Part shown: positions 9,924-20,576 of the stretch, in pieces | Position numbering within the stretch: position 1 is the stretch's first letter | Layout of the letters: each line of letters opens with the position of its first letter | DNA from: Mortierella alpina | Taxonomy: Eukaryota > Mortierellomycota > Mortierellomycetes > Mortierellales > Mortierellaceae | Direction of reading: 5' to 3' | Length of the DNA: 64,000 nt | Assembly (NCBI GenBank): GCA_029449245.1 | Contig: JANATF010000019.1 | Span: 186,001-250,000 of the forward strand | The notes under the pieces: generated by a model | The model's database searches: none | What the model was told of the DNA's origin: nothing | Seen by the model: only the letters and a program-made list of their open reading frames with translations | Translations under genes and position numbers: made by a program

Positions 9924-11548
9924 AGTACGCACAACGATGAAGAGTCCCCTGCATTGTTGTCGCCTCGGCACTCTCTTGGTCACGTCTTCTTACCATATAC
10001 ATGTAAATCCATGTGCCTTTTGGATCCTTCCTCCCACCTCGTCGTAGTGAGAAGAACCAAAGTCTTTGCAGGAAGCTCCCACCCAGAGCTCGCCTCCATG
10101 GTCACCTCCCGTCTGGGTCTCGAGCCTGGCAAGGTCACCCTCACCCAGTTCAAGAACAAGGAAACCTCGGTCGAAATCGGTACTTGTCGTGTTAGAGTAG
10201 CTCCTTCCTACTCTTCTACTCTTGAACCGCACTCTGTTCCAGACATATGAACGTGTTAAGACTGACGCGCACACACACACACACTCTCTCTCGGCTTGCT
10301 AGGCGTCTCGGTGCGTAATGAGGACGTGTACATTATCCAGTCGGGCTCGTCAAAGATCAATGACTCTCTCATGGAGCTGTTAATCATGATTAATGCCTGC
10401 AAGGGATCCTCGGCTCAGCGAATCACAGCTGTCATCCCTTACTTTCCATACTCGAAGCAGAGCAAAAAGAAGAAGCACCGTGGTGCCATCGCAGCCAAGC
10501 GTAAGTGAATCGTTGTAACGCGCTCTCTACTTGCGAGATTTTTTGCAGATCCCTATCGGACCCTTTTTTTTACTGACATGTGCTGCCGGAACCTCGAGCA
10601 GTGGTCGCCAACATTCTTTCAATCTCTGGAGTTGATCATATCATCACCATGGACCTCCATGCCTCCCAGATGCAAGGCTTTTTCAACCGCCCCGTGGACA
10701 ATCTATACGCCGAGCCCACAATCGCACAGTGGATCGAAGAGAATGTTGAGGACTGGGAGAACGGAGTCGTTGTCAGCAAGAACGCAGGCGGTGCAAAGCG
10801 GTAAGAATGAGTGTTTCGGCGCACGAGATATATGTAAAGCAAATGGGGACACATCTGATAATATTCCATGTTTCTTTTACAGTGTGACATCGTTGGCCGA
10901 TCGCCTCAATATCGACTTTGCGTTGATCCACAGGGACAGAACCAGACAGGGACACGCCAAGGATCCGGATCAGTCTCTTTCAAAGCCTGAAAACATCTAC
11001 AACCGACTCGAGGATGAAGATGATGACGACGACGACCATTTAGTGGATGCAGAGACCGGCCACGAGGTCCAGCGCCTCAGTGAAGCTGCGGATGAGACCT
11101 CTTTGATGACTTTGGTGGGTGATGTCGAGGACAAAGTCTGCTTCATTGTGGTAAGTTTGTTGTGTTGTGCAAATTTGCATCCGTCTCCAATGCACAAAGA
11201 GGCGATATTCAAACCCGCCTTTTTTGGTTTTTATTATAGGATGACATGATTGACGGATGCCACTCATTCTTGGAGGCTGCAGACAACCTGGTCAGCCATG
11301 GGGCTAAGCAGGTGTACATCATTGCGACACATGGCATTCTCAGTGGGAACTCGCTGCGTCAGATCGAGGAGTGTGCCAACGTGCACCGGGTGGTGGTCAC
11401 CAATACGTATCCGATCCCCACGGAGAAGCGGGCTCTGAGCACCAAGCTTAAGGTGCTTGACATCAGCGCCACGCTTGCAGAGGCCATCCGCCGCACCCAC
11501 AACGGAGAGAGCATCTCGTATCTGTTCCAGCAGGTCCCCAAGAACTAG
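9924..11548 (+). CDS. ribose-phosphate diphosphokinase (PRPP synthase), Prs3-like paralogue
   Basis: Makes PRPP from ribose-5-phosphate and ATP for nucleotide, His and Trp synthesis; cytosolic. Exons: 9924 (one base), 10048-10179, 10303-10500, 10602-10800, 10883-11150 and 11240-11548 give 368 residues. The fold is continuous: [62 protein letters not shown] and the PRPP loop [11 protein letters not shown] (Asp267-Asp268). The flexible loop reads [11 protein letters not shown], as in yeast Prs3, instead of RAPISAK. An acidic insert of about 55 residues (199-255) with six consecutive Asp lies before the PRPP loop; inserts at this place are known in yeast Prs1 and Prs5. The start codon is inferred to be A|TG, split by intron 1 (9925-10047); no other ATG gives an open frame into exon 2. 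Confidence 0.88.
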
Positions 11549-11675
11549 ACAAAGATGCCAACATGCCAACATGCCAGCATACAAGGGAATACACACAAGG
11601 ATGAAGGTCAACGACCACTCTCTTTGATTCTTTGAAGTCTGTGCAAAAATATTGATTGTTCCACCCCCCTGACAC

Positions 11676-11681
11676 AATAAA
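11676..11681 (+). terminator. poly(A) signal AATAAA of the PRPP-synthase gene
   Basis: Canonical hexamer 128 nt after the stop codon, in the 400-bp gap before the next same-strand gene. Confidence 0.5.
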
Positions 11682-11950
11682 ACAGCATAGCGTGGCTGCA
11701 TTTTGTTTTTAGCTTTCTCTTTCACTTTGCCTTTGTCCTGCTTGCTTGCCCACTGCCTTTGTTGTTAAACCCCAGTCTCCATCCCCCGCCCATTCCTCAT
11801 ACCCTGCAAGCACACGGAAGCTGCTGGTCGCCATCGTGAACGCTCCATACGACTGCAGCATCAGCGTTTGATTGGACCACGTTCTGGCTAGCTAGAAATC
11901 TCGCCGAAGCATCTCTGCTGGTCTGATTAAGCGGCAGACCACCTTGAGAA

Positions 11951-14900
11951 ATGTCGTTAAAGGATCCAAGGCTCCGCGGCCGGGCTGCGATCGTGCCCAA
12001 CAGCAACTCGCCGACCCAGTCCGACGCTAGAATGGCCTCCCCAGCAGTCGCCTCGCCCACGAATGCGTCGCCTTCCCATTCCTCCACAACGACCACGTCC
12101 AAGCGGAGCGATAGCAACTCGTACACCTATCCCGGCGCCAGCATCTACCGACCCCGAGAAGACCAGCGAGGCAGAGAGCGGGATCGAGGGCGGGAGCGAC
12201 CCCAGCTGGGATCAAATCACTCGTTTGGCAGTGAGACTTCGGCCACAGATAGAGTGGGAGCGGCCTACGCGCGACCGCCTCCACCTGATCCACGCTCTGA
12301 TCGAGGCAACTCCTTCAGAACATCGCCTCGACGACAATATGACCGCGACCTCGAACGAGGAGCACCTCAACGCGGCAAGAGTCCATTCCGCGACCAGCGA
12401 CAGGAGAGCCGACTTGAGAGGGGACGAAGCCCACCTGCCCCAAGGTCTAGGGGAGGCAGCCCTCAAAGCACCGGGAGATATCCGCCGTCCTCCGGCCCTA
12501 CGGGCTCGACATTTCAGCGAGGCAACAGTAACTACGGCTCCGCCAACACTGGAGGCAATCGGGCGTCAGTTGCAACGTCCGCCAATGCGATAAGTGCAGT
12601 AACTCGGTACAGAAACCCCTTTGAAAAGGCGTCCGCGCCTTCCACCATCGTGCCATCGACCATTATGCCATCGCCTATTGTGACTTCAACCATCGTGCCC
12701 TCCACTATCGCATCCGCCCCGCTTCCAGTTCCCGAGCGCCGTACCTCGCTAGTCCCCGAGCGCCGTACCTCGCTAGTCCCCGAACGCCGTCCCTCGCTAG
12801 TCGCCGCACGTCGCATGAGTGCAGTGGGAACAGAGACAATAGTATCCCCATCATCCAGAGAGCCAGACTACAGCAGAATGCATGACCCAACACCAGAGGC
12901 GATGCCTGATCAGGATATTCGGCATCGGCACCGAAGTAAAAGCAGGACACGGAGCAGAGTTAGAGACAGGAGCAGGAGCCGAAGCAGGGATCGGGGCCGA
13001 AGCAAGTCAAGGGCGTATAGCCGGGAGAGAGGTCGGAGCAAAGGCAGGGCGCATAGTAGGGACAAGAGCAGGGCACGCAGCAAAAGCCGCCTGCGGAGCA
13101 AGAGCAGGCCTGTGAGACGCGTCATCACCATGGGAGACTACGTGTCATCGTCAAAACGCACTCGCTCACGATCTCGAGCGAGGAGCAAGTACGACAGTTT
13201 CGACAGCTCCGACAGCAGCCAAAGCGACAGCTCGTACTATGATTACCGGTCCAAGGGATCTCGACATCGTAAGCGCGCTCGCTATACAGAATATTCTGTT
13301 TCCTCGGACAGTGAAGCGAGCGATGGCGAGTCTAGCCTTGAGAGTGACGATAGTGGGCTTGTCAGTGATGTTCCATTGGCACAGCATAGAGTCCGTCCCT
13401 CATCGCGTGCCACCGCCAACTCGGACCCTGTGGAAAGACTCAACGGCCCAGTCAAGCTGATGCAGGTGGAGGTAATTGGAGGTCTCCTGTTGTCTGATGT
13501 CTTTCGATTGTATCAAAGCCGCTGTTCATTATTGTTGGGACTGACTGGATGATGAACTGAATTTATTCAATACACTCATAGATGGATCAGTTAACAGACA
13601 AGTTTGCAACACGCATGCGCAAACTGGGGCTGACTTTTAGAAAGATGAAGACACTCAGCAAGAGGATCAAGTATGAGATGCGCGAACTAAACAAGGAACT
13701 CTCGCACCAAAAGCAGCATGCGGGGAATCAGGACGACAACGCACTAGTATCACCCTCCACTCAAAAGATATACTCGGGACAGGCTGCGTCATCCGTCTCG
13801 TCAACGAATGGCTCCCTACGAGCTTTGGAGCCTATCCCACCGCCCCCGTCTCTCATGCCAGTGCCATCATCGGGCAGGATGAAGGCAGGAGAACCTGCTA
13901 GCTGTGATCGAGTGGCGAAGCGAGCCTTCCCACACCCGAGAGCGTCAGGGCATATGCGTGTGTTTGAGCAGAGCCAGTACACCCTACCTATCGCCAACCA
14001 ACCCGTGATGGCTGTTCTCTCGATCACCAGCAGGACAGTGCACGAAAAGAGTTTTGCAGGACGGAGCTCCCGGCCGATGGTGTTGAATCCATTTTCGCAT
14101 CAAACAGAATTTGAAGGTATTGCAGCAGCAGGTGCACTTGACGGGTAAGATTGATCTGATAACAAAGGCCTTTTTCTTTTTAAATATGTGGAGCAGGGCA
14201 TCCTTCCAGAATGCAGTTTCTTATTGTCGACTGAAGTATATTTTTGCGCCTTGACACTAGATACATCCATTTCTGGGATATCAACACGCAGAAGCATCTT
14301 TTGGCGGTGCCACCCAAGGAGAATCGTGTTATCCCTTACGCGGAAACCATCAGTTGGGTTGCGGAGGACACTATTGTTGGAGTCAGTCGTCTAAAGGATG
14401 GGATCCCTTGGCCAGAGCCGCTTCAAGAGGCTACAGCGAATGAGAATCCGACGCATTTGTCGCTTCCAGAGACACAAACCAACCTCATCACGATCTACTT
14501 CCGCAAGGATAGGACGCTCGCCTACAAAGTCGTCACTATCACCTCCATGCCGCATACAAAACCCATCACTACTGTGACCGCCGCCATGAGAGAGGACAGT
14601 TCCATGTCCTACATCACTGCTGGCGTAGACAAGCGACTGGCAAGTTGTTTTTTTTGGTCACTTTTCAAAATGTCATCGTTCGCCTAAAGCTCTGTACGAG
14701 AATTTCTTATGGCTGACCTACGCGTATTGGTATCATATCGTGGGCTTGCGTAGTTTCACTGGAAGTTCTTGGCACCGAGTGGAGACACGAACAGCACATA
14801 TGTGCCCGAGAAGCTGGAGCAATTGCATCAGAGCCACACGGCGCCTATCACGGGGGCGCATTACTCTCACCACTCCAAGACGCTCTATACCTGCGGACTT

Positions 14901-15750
14901 GACAGTCGATATGTGAACTACGACATTGAGGCGCAGAGGATTATTGGCAACTATGAGCCTGACCTTGGCAAGCTGATTCACATCACTCAGAACCCTGTCG
15001 ATCCGCGTATCAACGCCTTGACGTGAGTGAATATTGGAAAAATGACCAATGTGGGTTTCTGTTTTCTTGTTGCTGGCGACTCACCGCTATTTTTTTTTCA
15101 TATCGTATCGCAATAGGTCGCTTTCTCGAAATCAACAATACTCCTTGATGGACGAGCGCACACCCGGCAAGGCCGTGTTACAGTTTGGATTCAGCTCGGT
15201 CAACCCCATATCGAAGCTGTCGAACCCTTCGTGGCATCCGGACGGCGGCCTCTTTTGTACAGGAACCAACATGGAGGGCGAGACCATGCTCTGGGATGTT
15301 CGTTGGAATGGGATCCGGATGGAGACCAACAGGAGACCGGGTGCTGGTGTTGTGACAGGAAATGTCAAGTTCAATACGAACGCAGCTGCAGGACCAGGAA
15401 CGCATCCCATTTTCAAGAGTCAGCACCACTCTGAGAAACGCTCAAGGGCCGATCCTCCGGGTGGTCCTAGCCAGATCCTGAACGTGGGCGGGGCGCGGGT
15501 GATCAACACCTTGTTCCATCCTACCAGGAATGTCATGATCAGCCAGAATTCCGATATGAGTTTGACATTTATGTAAGTGCTGGAAAGAGAAAGAGAGAGA
15601 GGCAGGCGGGATTTTCGTTTTCGTCTTTTTGTTTGTTTGCAGTGTGTTTTCTATGAATGGATATGGTGTGGTGTGTTTTTTGACATGTGTACTGACATAT
15701 TTTCGTGTGTTTGTAGGGACTATGCGATGCGAAGCGATCCTATCGTCTAA
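11951..15750 (+). CDS. RS-domain protein with C-terminal WD40-like propeller, function unknown
   Basis: Exons 11951-13471, 13582-14144, 14261-14639, 14754-15022, 15117-15572 and 15717-15750 give 1073 residues; every phase fits. Residues 1-320 are disordered (Ser/Pro/Arg, including tandem VPERRTSL units near 260-280). Residues about 325-390 form an RS/RG-type domain, followed by an acidic Ser/Asp stretch. A short basic helical region (508-545, MRKLGLTFRKMKTLSKRIK) leads to a WD40-like second half with YIHFWDIN, VDKRLFHWKF, HTAPITGAHYS, GLDSRYVNYDI, SNPSWHPDGG and GETMLWDVRWN. I do not recognise an orthologue. The RS domain suggests nuclear RNA processing, by inference only. Intron 3 is GC-AG (CTG|GCAAGT ... 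GCGTAG|TTT). Two genes fused by mis-splicing is the main alternative, but the phase-0 junction at 13471/13582 is clean. Confidence 0.75.
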
Positions 15751-15766
15751 ATATTTGATTGCTTGG

Positions 15767-15772
15767 TTTATT
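15767..15772 (-). terminator. poly(A) signal AATAAA of the Ser-rich protein gene
   Basis: Plus-strand TTTATT reads AATAAA on the minus strand, 146 nt past the minus-strand stop and only 17 nt after the convergent WD40 gene's stop. The two 3' UTRs therefore probably overlap. Confidence 0.45.
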
Positions 15773-15917
15773 ATACATATAAATACAAGAGGAGCCTGCT
15801 TGGGTTACCACGAAAAAGACAAAGCACACGAGAGAGCGAGTGAGGAGGAGTGTGTGGTATACAGAGAGAGGTGAACGAGAGAGAAAAAAAAAGCATTGGG
15901 AAAAATAGAATGGGATA

Positions 15918-18710
15918 TCAAGTGGCGGCCAGGACGACGGCCGTGATAGACAAAGCCAGGACAAACGAGCCCAGAGACCAGATGAGGTTGATCCTTCTCC
16001 AGGAAAGATCCAGCTCATACCGCAGCAACTTACGGTCCCGCGCCATCCGCAGCTCAAACAAATACGCGGCATTGTCCTCTGCAGACCATGGGCCATGTGT
16101 GTCCAGTCCATCATCCACCATAGGCATCGTCGTGGTCATCATCGGGGCTACGTGGTGTGCATGAGCAGCAGCAGTTGTAGAAAGAGGAGGGAACAAAAGG
16201 CGAGCTGGGACGTGGATCCAGCTGCTATTATTGCTCATGTGGCCCGTGAGTCCAGCCTCTGGCGGCTCTGAATCGCGATCCGGGACTTCTTGCGAGATGC
16301 GCACGACCTGCAACGTCGCCATCTGCTCTGGATTGGTCGTCTGCGACGGTCTTGACGCTGAGTGAGAAGAAGGACAAGGAGAAGAAGAGCGCGCGGTGGT
16401 GGTGATGGACGCGATTCTGACACCGGCGGCTCTCAAGTGCCTCTGGAGCCATTGCACGACAGGGTTCTCTGCCAGGTCCTGGGTGGTGCCCGCCTGCGCC
16501 GCCAGACTTATCGGCTCATCGTAGGACAATCTTCTCTCGGATGCGATCGCGGCGATCGAGTTTTTTCTGGAGCGCGAGGGGACGACAGCACATTGCTGTT
16601 GCTGCTGCTGCTGATGATACTGTTGATGCTGCTTCTGGCGATGTTTGTCGTCCGGGTGCTCTATCGATGGATAGACACTTCCGATCCACCACAGGACCGG
16701 ACACAGATGTCCCAACAGGAACAAAAAGGGGCCTGGGACGATGTCTCCGTCCGCAGTCCTGAAGACCCAGTACCTGGACCCTTTCTCTCGACGGATCGGC
16801 GGTAATGACTTTTCGTCGTCTTGAAAATAACTAGCCGGCAAAGGGGATGACCAAGGTCCCATACTGGTTCGAGTGGTGTAGATCCGTCCTGTGATCTCTT
16901 CCAGCACCATCTCCAGATCTCGACTTGTGTTGGGACTTGTCGCCGTCAATAACTCTTCAAGATTATGACTATCAGGAGAATCCTCTCGGCCAGGGATGAG
17001 CTCACGGACATAGGGCACTGCAGACTTGAGCTTTTGAGGACCACCGCTGTTGAGGTTGAGGCTCGTGCTGTTGCTGGTGCTACTCCCGCTCATATTCGCA
17101 CTAGTGATCGGCATGAGGTCTCGCGGGTAAATGGGTATCACAGACGAACTCGCCCATGTCGTCTTTGTGCTCGAGATGTTGTTATTATTATTATTGTTGT
17201 TGTTGTTGTTGTTGTTGTCGATGTTGTTGCTGAGTCGAGTACTACTCAGGACCTCTGAATCAGCCAAGTTGGAGAAGGAGACGGAGAAAGGACTCGACGA
17301 TGAGAACGACAACGACAACGACAACGAGGCCAGATCTCTTCCTTCTTCCACGGAGATGCTACTGTTATTACTGTGATGAGGCACTGGATAGAGCTGTTGA
17401 TGATGATCTTGAAGGTGGGACCAAGCGCGAGCACTGGTGGAGATTGAGAGGTCCAAGTCTGAAGGCAACTCTCGAGGTTGCTCTATGCTCGTCGCAGAGA
17501 AGGTTGGGCCCAATGCTGAGATACTTGGGGAGGGCGAGGAAATGGACAAGGTGTCGTCCATGGCGGCCGCTGCGGGAGGTGGCAGAGCGGTAATGTACTG
17601 GAGGGAGGATGAGGACGAGGGCAAGGGTGGTGCTGTTGATGCGAGTCTGGGCTTTGATGCAAAGGCCGGGCCAAACGTGGGAGTTTTGAAAGGTCTAGGC
17701 GCCAGGACAAGATTCTTTTGAACATGGCGTGGGCGGCTTCTGGCAGGCGGGGGAGGAAGCGATCCTGGAAAGTAGTGTGCAATCAGGCTGCGGGGACTCT
17801 TTGGAGGCAAAGGGGGCAGTGGGGGCGAGCGTGGGACGGATGGGGGCACTGTGCCTGTGTTTATCAGGGCCCCAGCACGATTCTGCTCTGACGAGGATGG
17901 GAGGAAGGGGCTCGGCGGATCAAACATACTACTGCTTGGGCTGGAGGGGATGGTTACGGAGGTCGAGGCTCCAGTCCTCACCTCCAAATCGTCTTGCAGT
18001 ACTTCCTGTTCTTCTGCATTCGTCTCCCTTGCTCGGGCGTGGCCTGTGCCCCGGCTCGTCGTCATGATGATGGCTTGGGTGTCAATCCTCGCGTCATGGC
18101 TAAGGGTGGCGCTCCGTGGTTTGTGTGGCCGCGGTTTGGAGCGGGAGCGGGATCGGGAACGCGTCCCTGAGGAGGATGGCGGAGGATGGCGAAACTTTAG
18201 CAGACTGGCGGTGAGCTGGTATTCGAGACTGGAGGTCGATATCGACACAACAGGCTTATTATCCAGTTCTGGCACGAGAGTGCGTCCTCGACCGGAGGGG
18301 GATCGTTGGCGCGTCTTCTTTTTGATGGCCGGGATGATATTATGGAGAGCTGTTGCTGTAGCAGGGGTGCGGGATGGCGTAGTGTAGGCTGAGGAAGCGG
18401 TCGCCTCGGCTGCTGCTGCTGGTCTTTCAGCAGAGTGTGGTGGTGTGTTGGCTGGGGATCGTGTGGCAGAAGCCTCTGTGTGGGTGGGCGTTGCAAGAGG
18501 CTCCTGGAAGAGCGAGGAGGCAGCTGAGGGCGGGTTGGTTGAGGGAGGGGTGATGGTGGAGAGGAACGAGGTTCTATTGATGTCCAGCAAATCCACGAGC
18601 GCCCGTTGGCGCCGTGTTTCCAAATAGAGTTGACCCTCGCGGTCCCTGTCCATCAGATCGCGCTCAAGGCTTGACCTTGGTTCATTCTCAATCTCCATGA
18701 CAGCATCCAT
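15918..18710 (-). CDS. large Ser-rich protein with two C-terminal hydrophobic segments
   Basis: A single exon of 930 codons. About 640 residues are Ser/Pro/Thr-rich and probably disordered, with a 13-residue poly-Asn run and a poly-Gln tract. A conserved-looking block starts near residue 640 (SRYWVFRTADGDIVPGP) and enters a first hydrophobic stretch (FLFLLGHLCPVLWWIG, about 653-672). The chain ends with a second hydrophobic helix (LIWSLGSFVLALSITAVVLA, about 907-928). An aromatic block plus a final helix with a basic stretch before it (ARDRKLLRYELDLSWRRIN) recalls fungal Ser-rich membrane proteins of unknown role. It looks tail-anchored or two-pass. I cannot name a function. It is convergent with the WD40 gene (167 bp between stops). 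Confidence 0.8.
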   Translation of the reverse strand: MDAVMEIENEPRSSLERDLMDRDREGQLYLETRRQRALVDLLDINRTSFLSTITPPSTNPPSAASSLFQEPLATPTHTEASATRSPANTPPHSAERPAAAAEATASSAYTTPSRTPATATALHNIIPAIKKKTRQRSPSGRGRTLVPELDNKPVVSISTSSLEYQLTASLLKFRHPPPSSSGTRSRSRSRSKPRPHKPRSATLSHDARIDTQAIIMTTSRGTGHARARETNAEEQEVLQDDLEVRTGASTSVTIPSSPSSSMFDPPSPFLPSSSEQNRAGALINTGTVPPSVPRSPPLPPLPPKSPRSLIAHYFPGSLPPPPARSRPRHVQKNLVLAPRPFKTPTFGPAFASKPRLASTAPPLPSSSSSLQYITALPPPAAAAMDDTLSISSPSPSISALGPTFSATSIEQPRELPSDLDLSISTSARAWSHLQDHHQQLYPVPHHSNNSSISVEEGRDLASLSLSLSFSSSSPFSVSFSNLADSEVLSSTRLSNNIDNNNNNNNNNNNNNISSTKTTWASSSVIPIYPRDLMPITSANMSGSSTSNSTSLNLNSGGPQKLKSAVPYVRELIPGREDSPDSHNLEELLTATSPNTSRDLEMVLEEITGRIYTTRTSMGPWSSPLPASYFQDDEKSLPPIRREKGSRYWVFRTADGDIVPGPFLFLLGHLCPVLWWIGSVYPSIEHPDDKHRQKQHQQYHQQQQQQQCAVVPSRSRKNSIAAIASERRLSYDEPISLAAQAGTTQDLAENPVVQWLQRHLRAAGVRIASITTTARSSSPCPSSHSASRPSQTTNPEQMATLQVVRISQEVPDRDSEPPEAGLTGHMSNNSSWIHVPARLLFPPLSTTAAAHAHHVAPMMTTTMPMVDDGLDTHGPWSAEDNAAYLFELRMARDRKLLRYELDLSWRRINLIWSLGSFVLALSITAVVLAAT

Positions 18711-19207
18711 TCACCACTGTTGCGCTGCCACTCCTCTCGTGGGGCAGATTGAGGATTGGGGGAAGGGGTATGGAGTGGGAACAGGGCTGGAACAAAGTTT
18801 GCAAAGTGAGCAGTGCAGGGGTGAAAATACAACAGTCTTGAATGAAATGGCACGAAAGGAAAGAGAAAGAGATGCAAAAGCGGAGAGGTGTGCTGGAGAG
18901 GAATCAGAGCAGAGCAATGGGCATACAAGGCGTTTTTGTCTGTCTCGGGCGCAAGGCTAGGCAAGACACAAGTTCTACGATGGTCAGGTACAAAGTGAGA
19001 TGGAATGACGGATGTGAAGTGTGCAATGGTTATGTAGTCATATGGAAAAAGAAAGACAAAAACAAAAAAAAAACGAAAGAAAAGAGAGCAAGAGAGACAG
19101 TGTAGTCTACTGTAGTTTTGACAAGTGCAAGGTTGGGGCAGTAGAAAGAGTGTCCGTTCCTTTAGCACATGCGTCCATCCATCACTGGGACCGGGAACAC
19201 CCTACTG

Positions 19208-19209
19208 TA
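19208..19209. repeat. TA target-site duplication, left
   Basis: TA dinucleotide directly outside the left inverted repeat, matched by TA at 20860-20861. This is the signature of Tc1/mariner insertion. Confidence 0.85.
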
Positions 19210-19501
19210 CAGTGCCCAACAGAAAGTATTTCTCAAAAAAATAATTGAACCCCTTTCAACATAGGAAATTACTATGTTTTTTTTTTTTGGGAGCTTGCAC
19301 CAGTACTTTACATTATGAAAGGTCGGCCATGAACTTAGAGAAGGTGCCCGCAACCTTAAGAGAAAAAGACAGGGCGGTCAGCATTGCGTATAGAGAAATT
19401 GTTTACTTGCATCTCGCCATGCCAATCTGATCAACTTCAATTAGGAAGCTGAATCTCAACCACATTCCAGGGGGAGGGTAGGTGAGAGGAACTTCACCAG
19501 C
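19210..19501 (+). repeat. left terminal inverted repeat
   Basis: 292 bp, matching the reverse complement of 20569-20859. Its inner end lies just upstream of the transposase start codon, so the element's promoter must lie within or next to the repeat. Confidence 0.92.
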
Positions 19502-19556
19502 AGATTCACTGCTTCATCTCGCACTCATCTTCACGATTCTCATACCAACACTCACT

Positions 19557-20576
19557 ATGAAGACAAGAGAGCTCACTATCGAGGAACGCGCTGAAATCGT
19601 AACGCTACGTGCTTGTGGAGTGAAGGTGAAAGAAATCGCGGCGACCTACAACATACACCACACCACGGTTTCAGCCATTATGAAAAAGAAGGTGACAACA
19701 GGCACCGTTGCAAATCAGCCCCGATCAGGACGCCCAACAGTGTTCAAAGAACGGGACCAAAGGGCCCTGAAGCGAACGCTGCTCAGCAATAGACGCATCC
19801 CACTGGCTGAGATAAAATCCAACATGGCCACACAAGTCAGCATCGCCACTCTCCGGAAAGAAATTCACGAACTGGACTTCTGGAGCCGCATTGCGCCCAA
19901 AAAGCCGTTCCTCAGCAAGGCTCATAGGGAGGCACGTCTAGCCTTCGCCATTGCTCATCAACACTGGACCGTCGATGATTGGAGCCGCGTTATATGGACA
20001 GACGAGTCCTCATTCGAGATCGGCAAGAACTCCCGGCAAGTTCGTGTTTGGCGCCGGTGGTATGAGAAATATGACCAGGATTGTCTGGCCTCTACCTTCA
20101 AGTCTGGAAGGACGTCTGTGATGGTCTGGGGAGCCTTCACAGCAACTACCAAGAGTAATCTTATTCTGATGCCACCTGGTAAACGATCGGCGGCCGACTT
20201 CGTCGACATTGTATACGAAAAGGAGCTAGAGAGTTACTATTTTTCGCATCGAGATAAGGTCCCTCCGATTCTTATGGAAGACGGCGCCCCCATTCACAGG
20301 GCCACCATCTCGAAGCTGTGGAGAGAGCTGCGAGGTATGACCAAGCTTCAGTGGCCAGCACAATCGCCGGACCTCAACCCGATCGAGAATCTGTGGAAAC
20401 ATGGCAAAGATGAAGTTCAAAACAAAATACGGCCGAATAACAAGGACGAGATGTGGCAAGCGGTGAAGGAAGTCTGGGATGCGGTACCCCAGGATAGAAT
20501 AGCTACATTAGTGCAGTCGATGCCAGATAGGATTAAGGCTGTTATCAAGGCGGGAGGAGGCAGCACCCGCTGGTGA
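19557..20576 (+). CDS. Tc1-type transposase (DD34E)
   Basis: Cut-and-paste transposase of 339 residues from the ATG at 19557; an in-frame ATG at 19482 lies inside the inverted repeat and is less likely. The N-terminus is a helix-turn-helix DNA-binding region (LTIEERAEIVTLRACGVKV ... HHTTVSAIMKKK) followed by a GRP motif (RSGRPTVF). The catalytic core shows D in VIWTDESSF, D in LMEDGAP and E in NPIENLW, with 34 residues between the last two. No frameshift or stop interrupts it. The TGA stop falls inside the right inverted repeat. Confidence 0.95.
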   Translation: MKTRELTIEERAEIVTLRACGVKVKEIAATYNIHHTTVSAIMKKKVTTGTVANQPRSGRPTVFKERDQRALKRTLLSNRRIPLAEIKSNMATQVSIATLRKEIHELDFWSRIAPKKPFLSKAHREARLAFAIAHQHWTVDDWSRVIWTDESSFEIGKNSRQVRVWRRWYEKYDQDCLASTFKSGRTSVMVWGAFTATTKSNLILMPPGKRSAADFVDIVYEKELESYYFSHRDKVPPILMEDGAPIHRATISKLWRELRGMTKLQWPAQSPDLNPIENLWKHGKDEVQNKIRPNNKDEMWQAVKEVWDAVPQDRIATLVQSMPDRIKAVIKAGGGSTRW

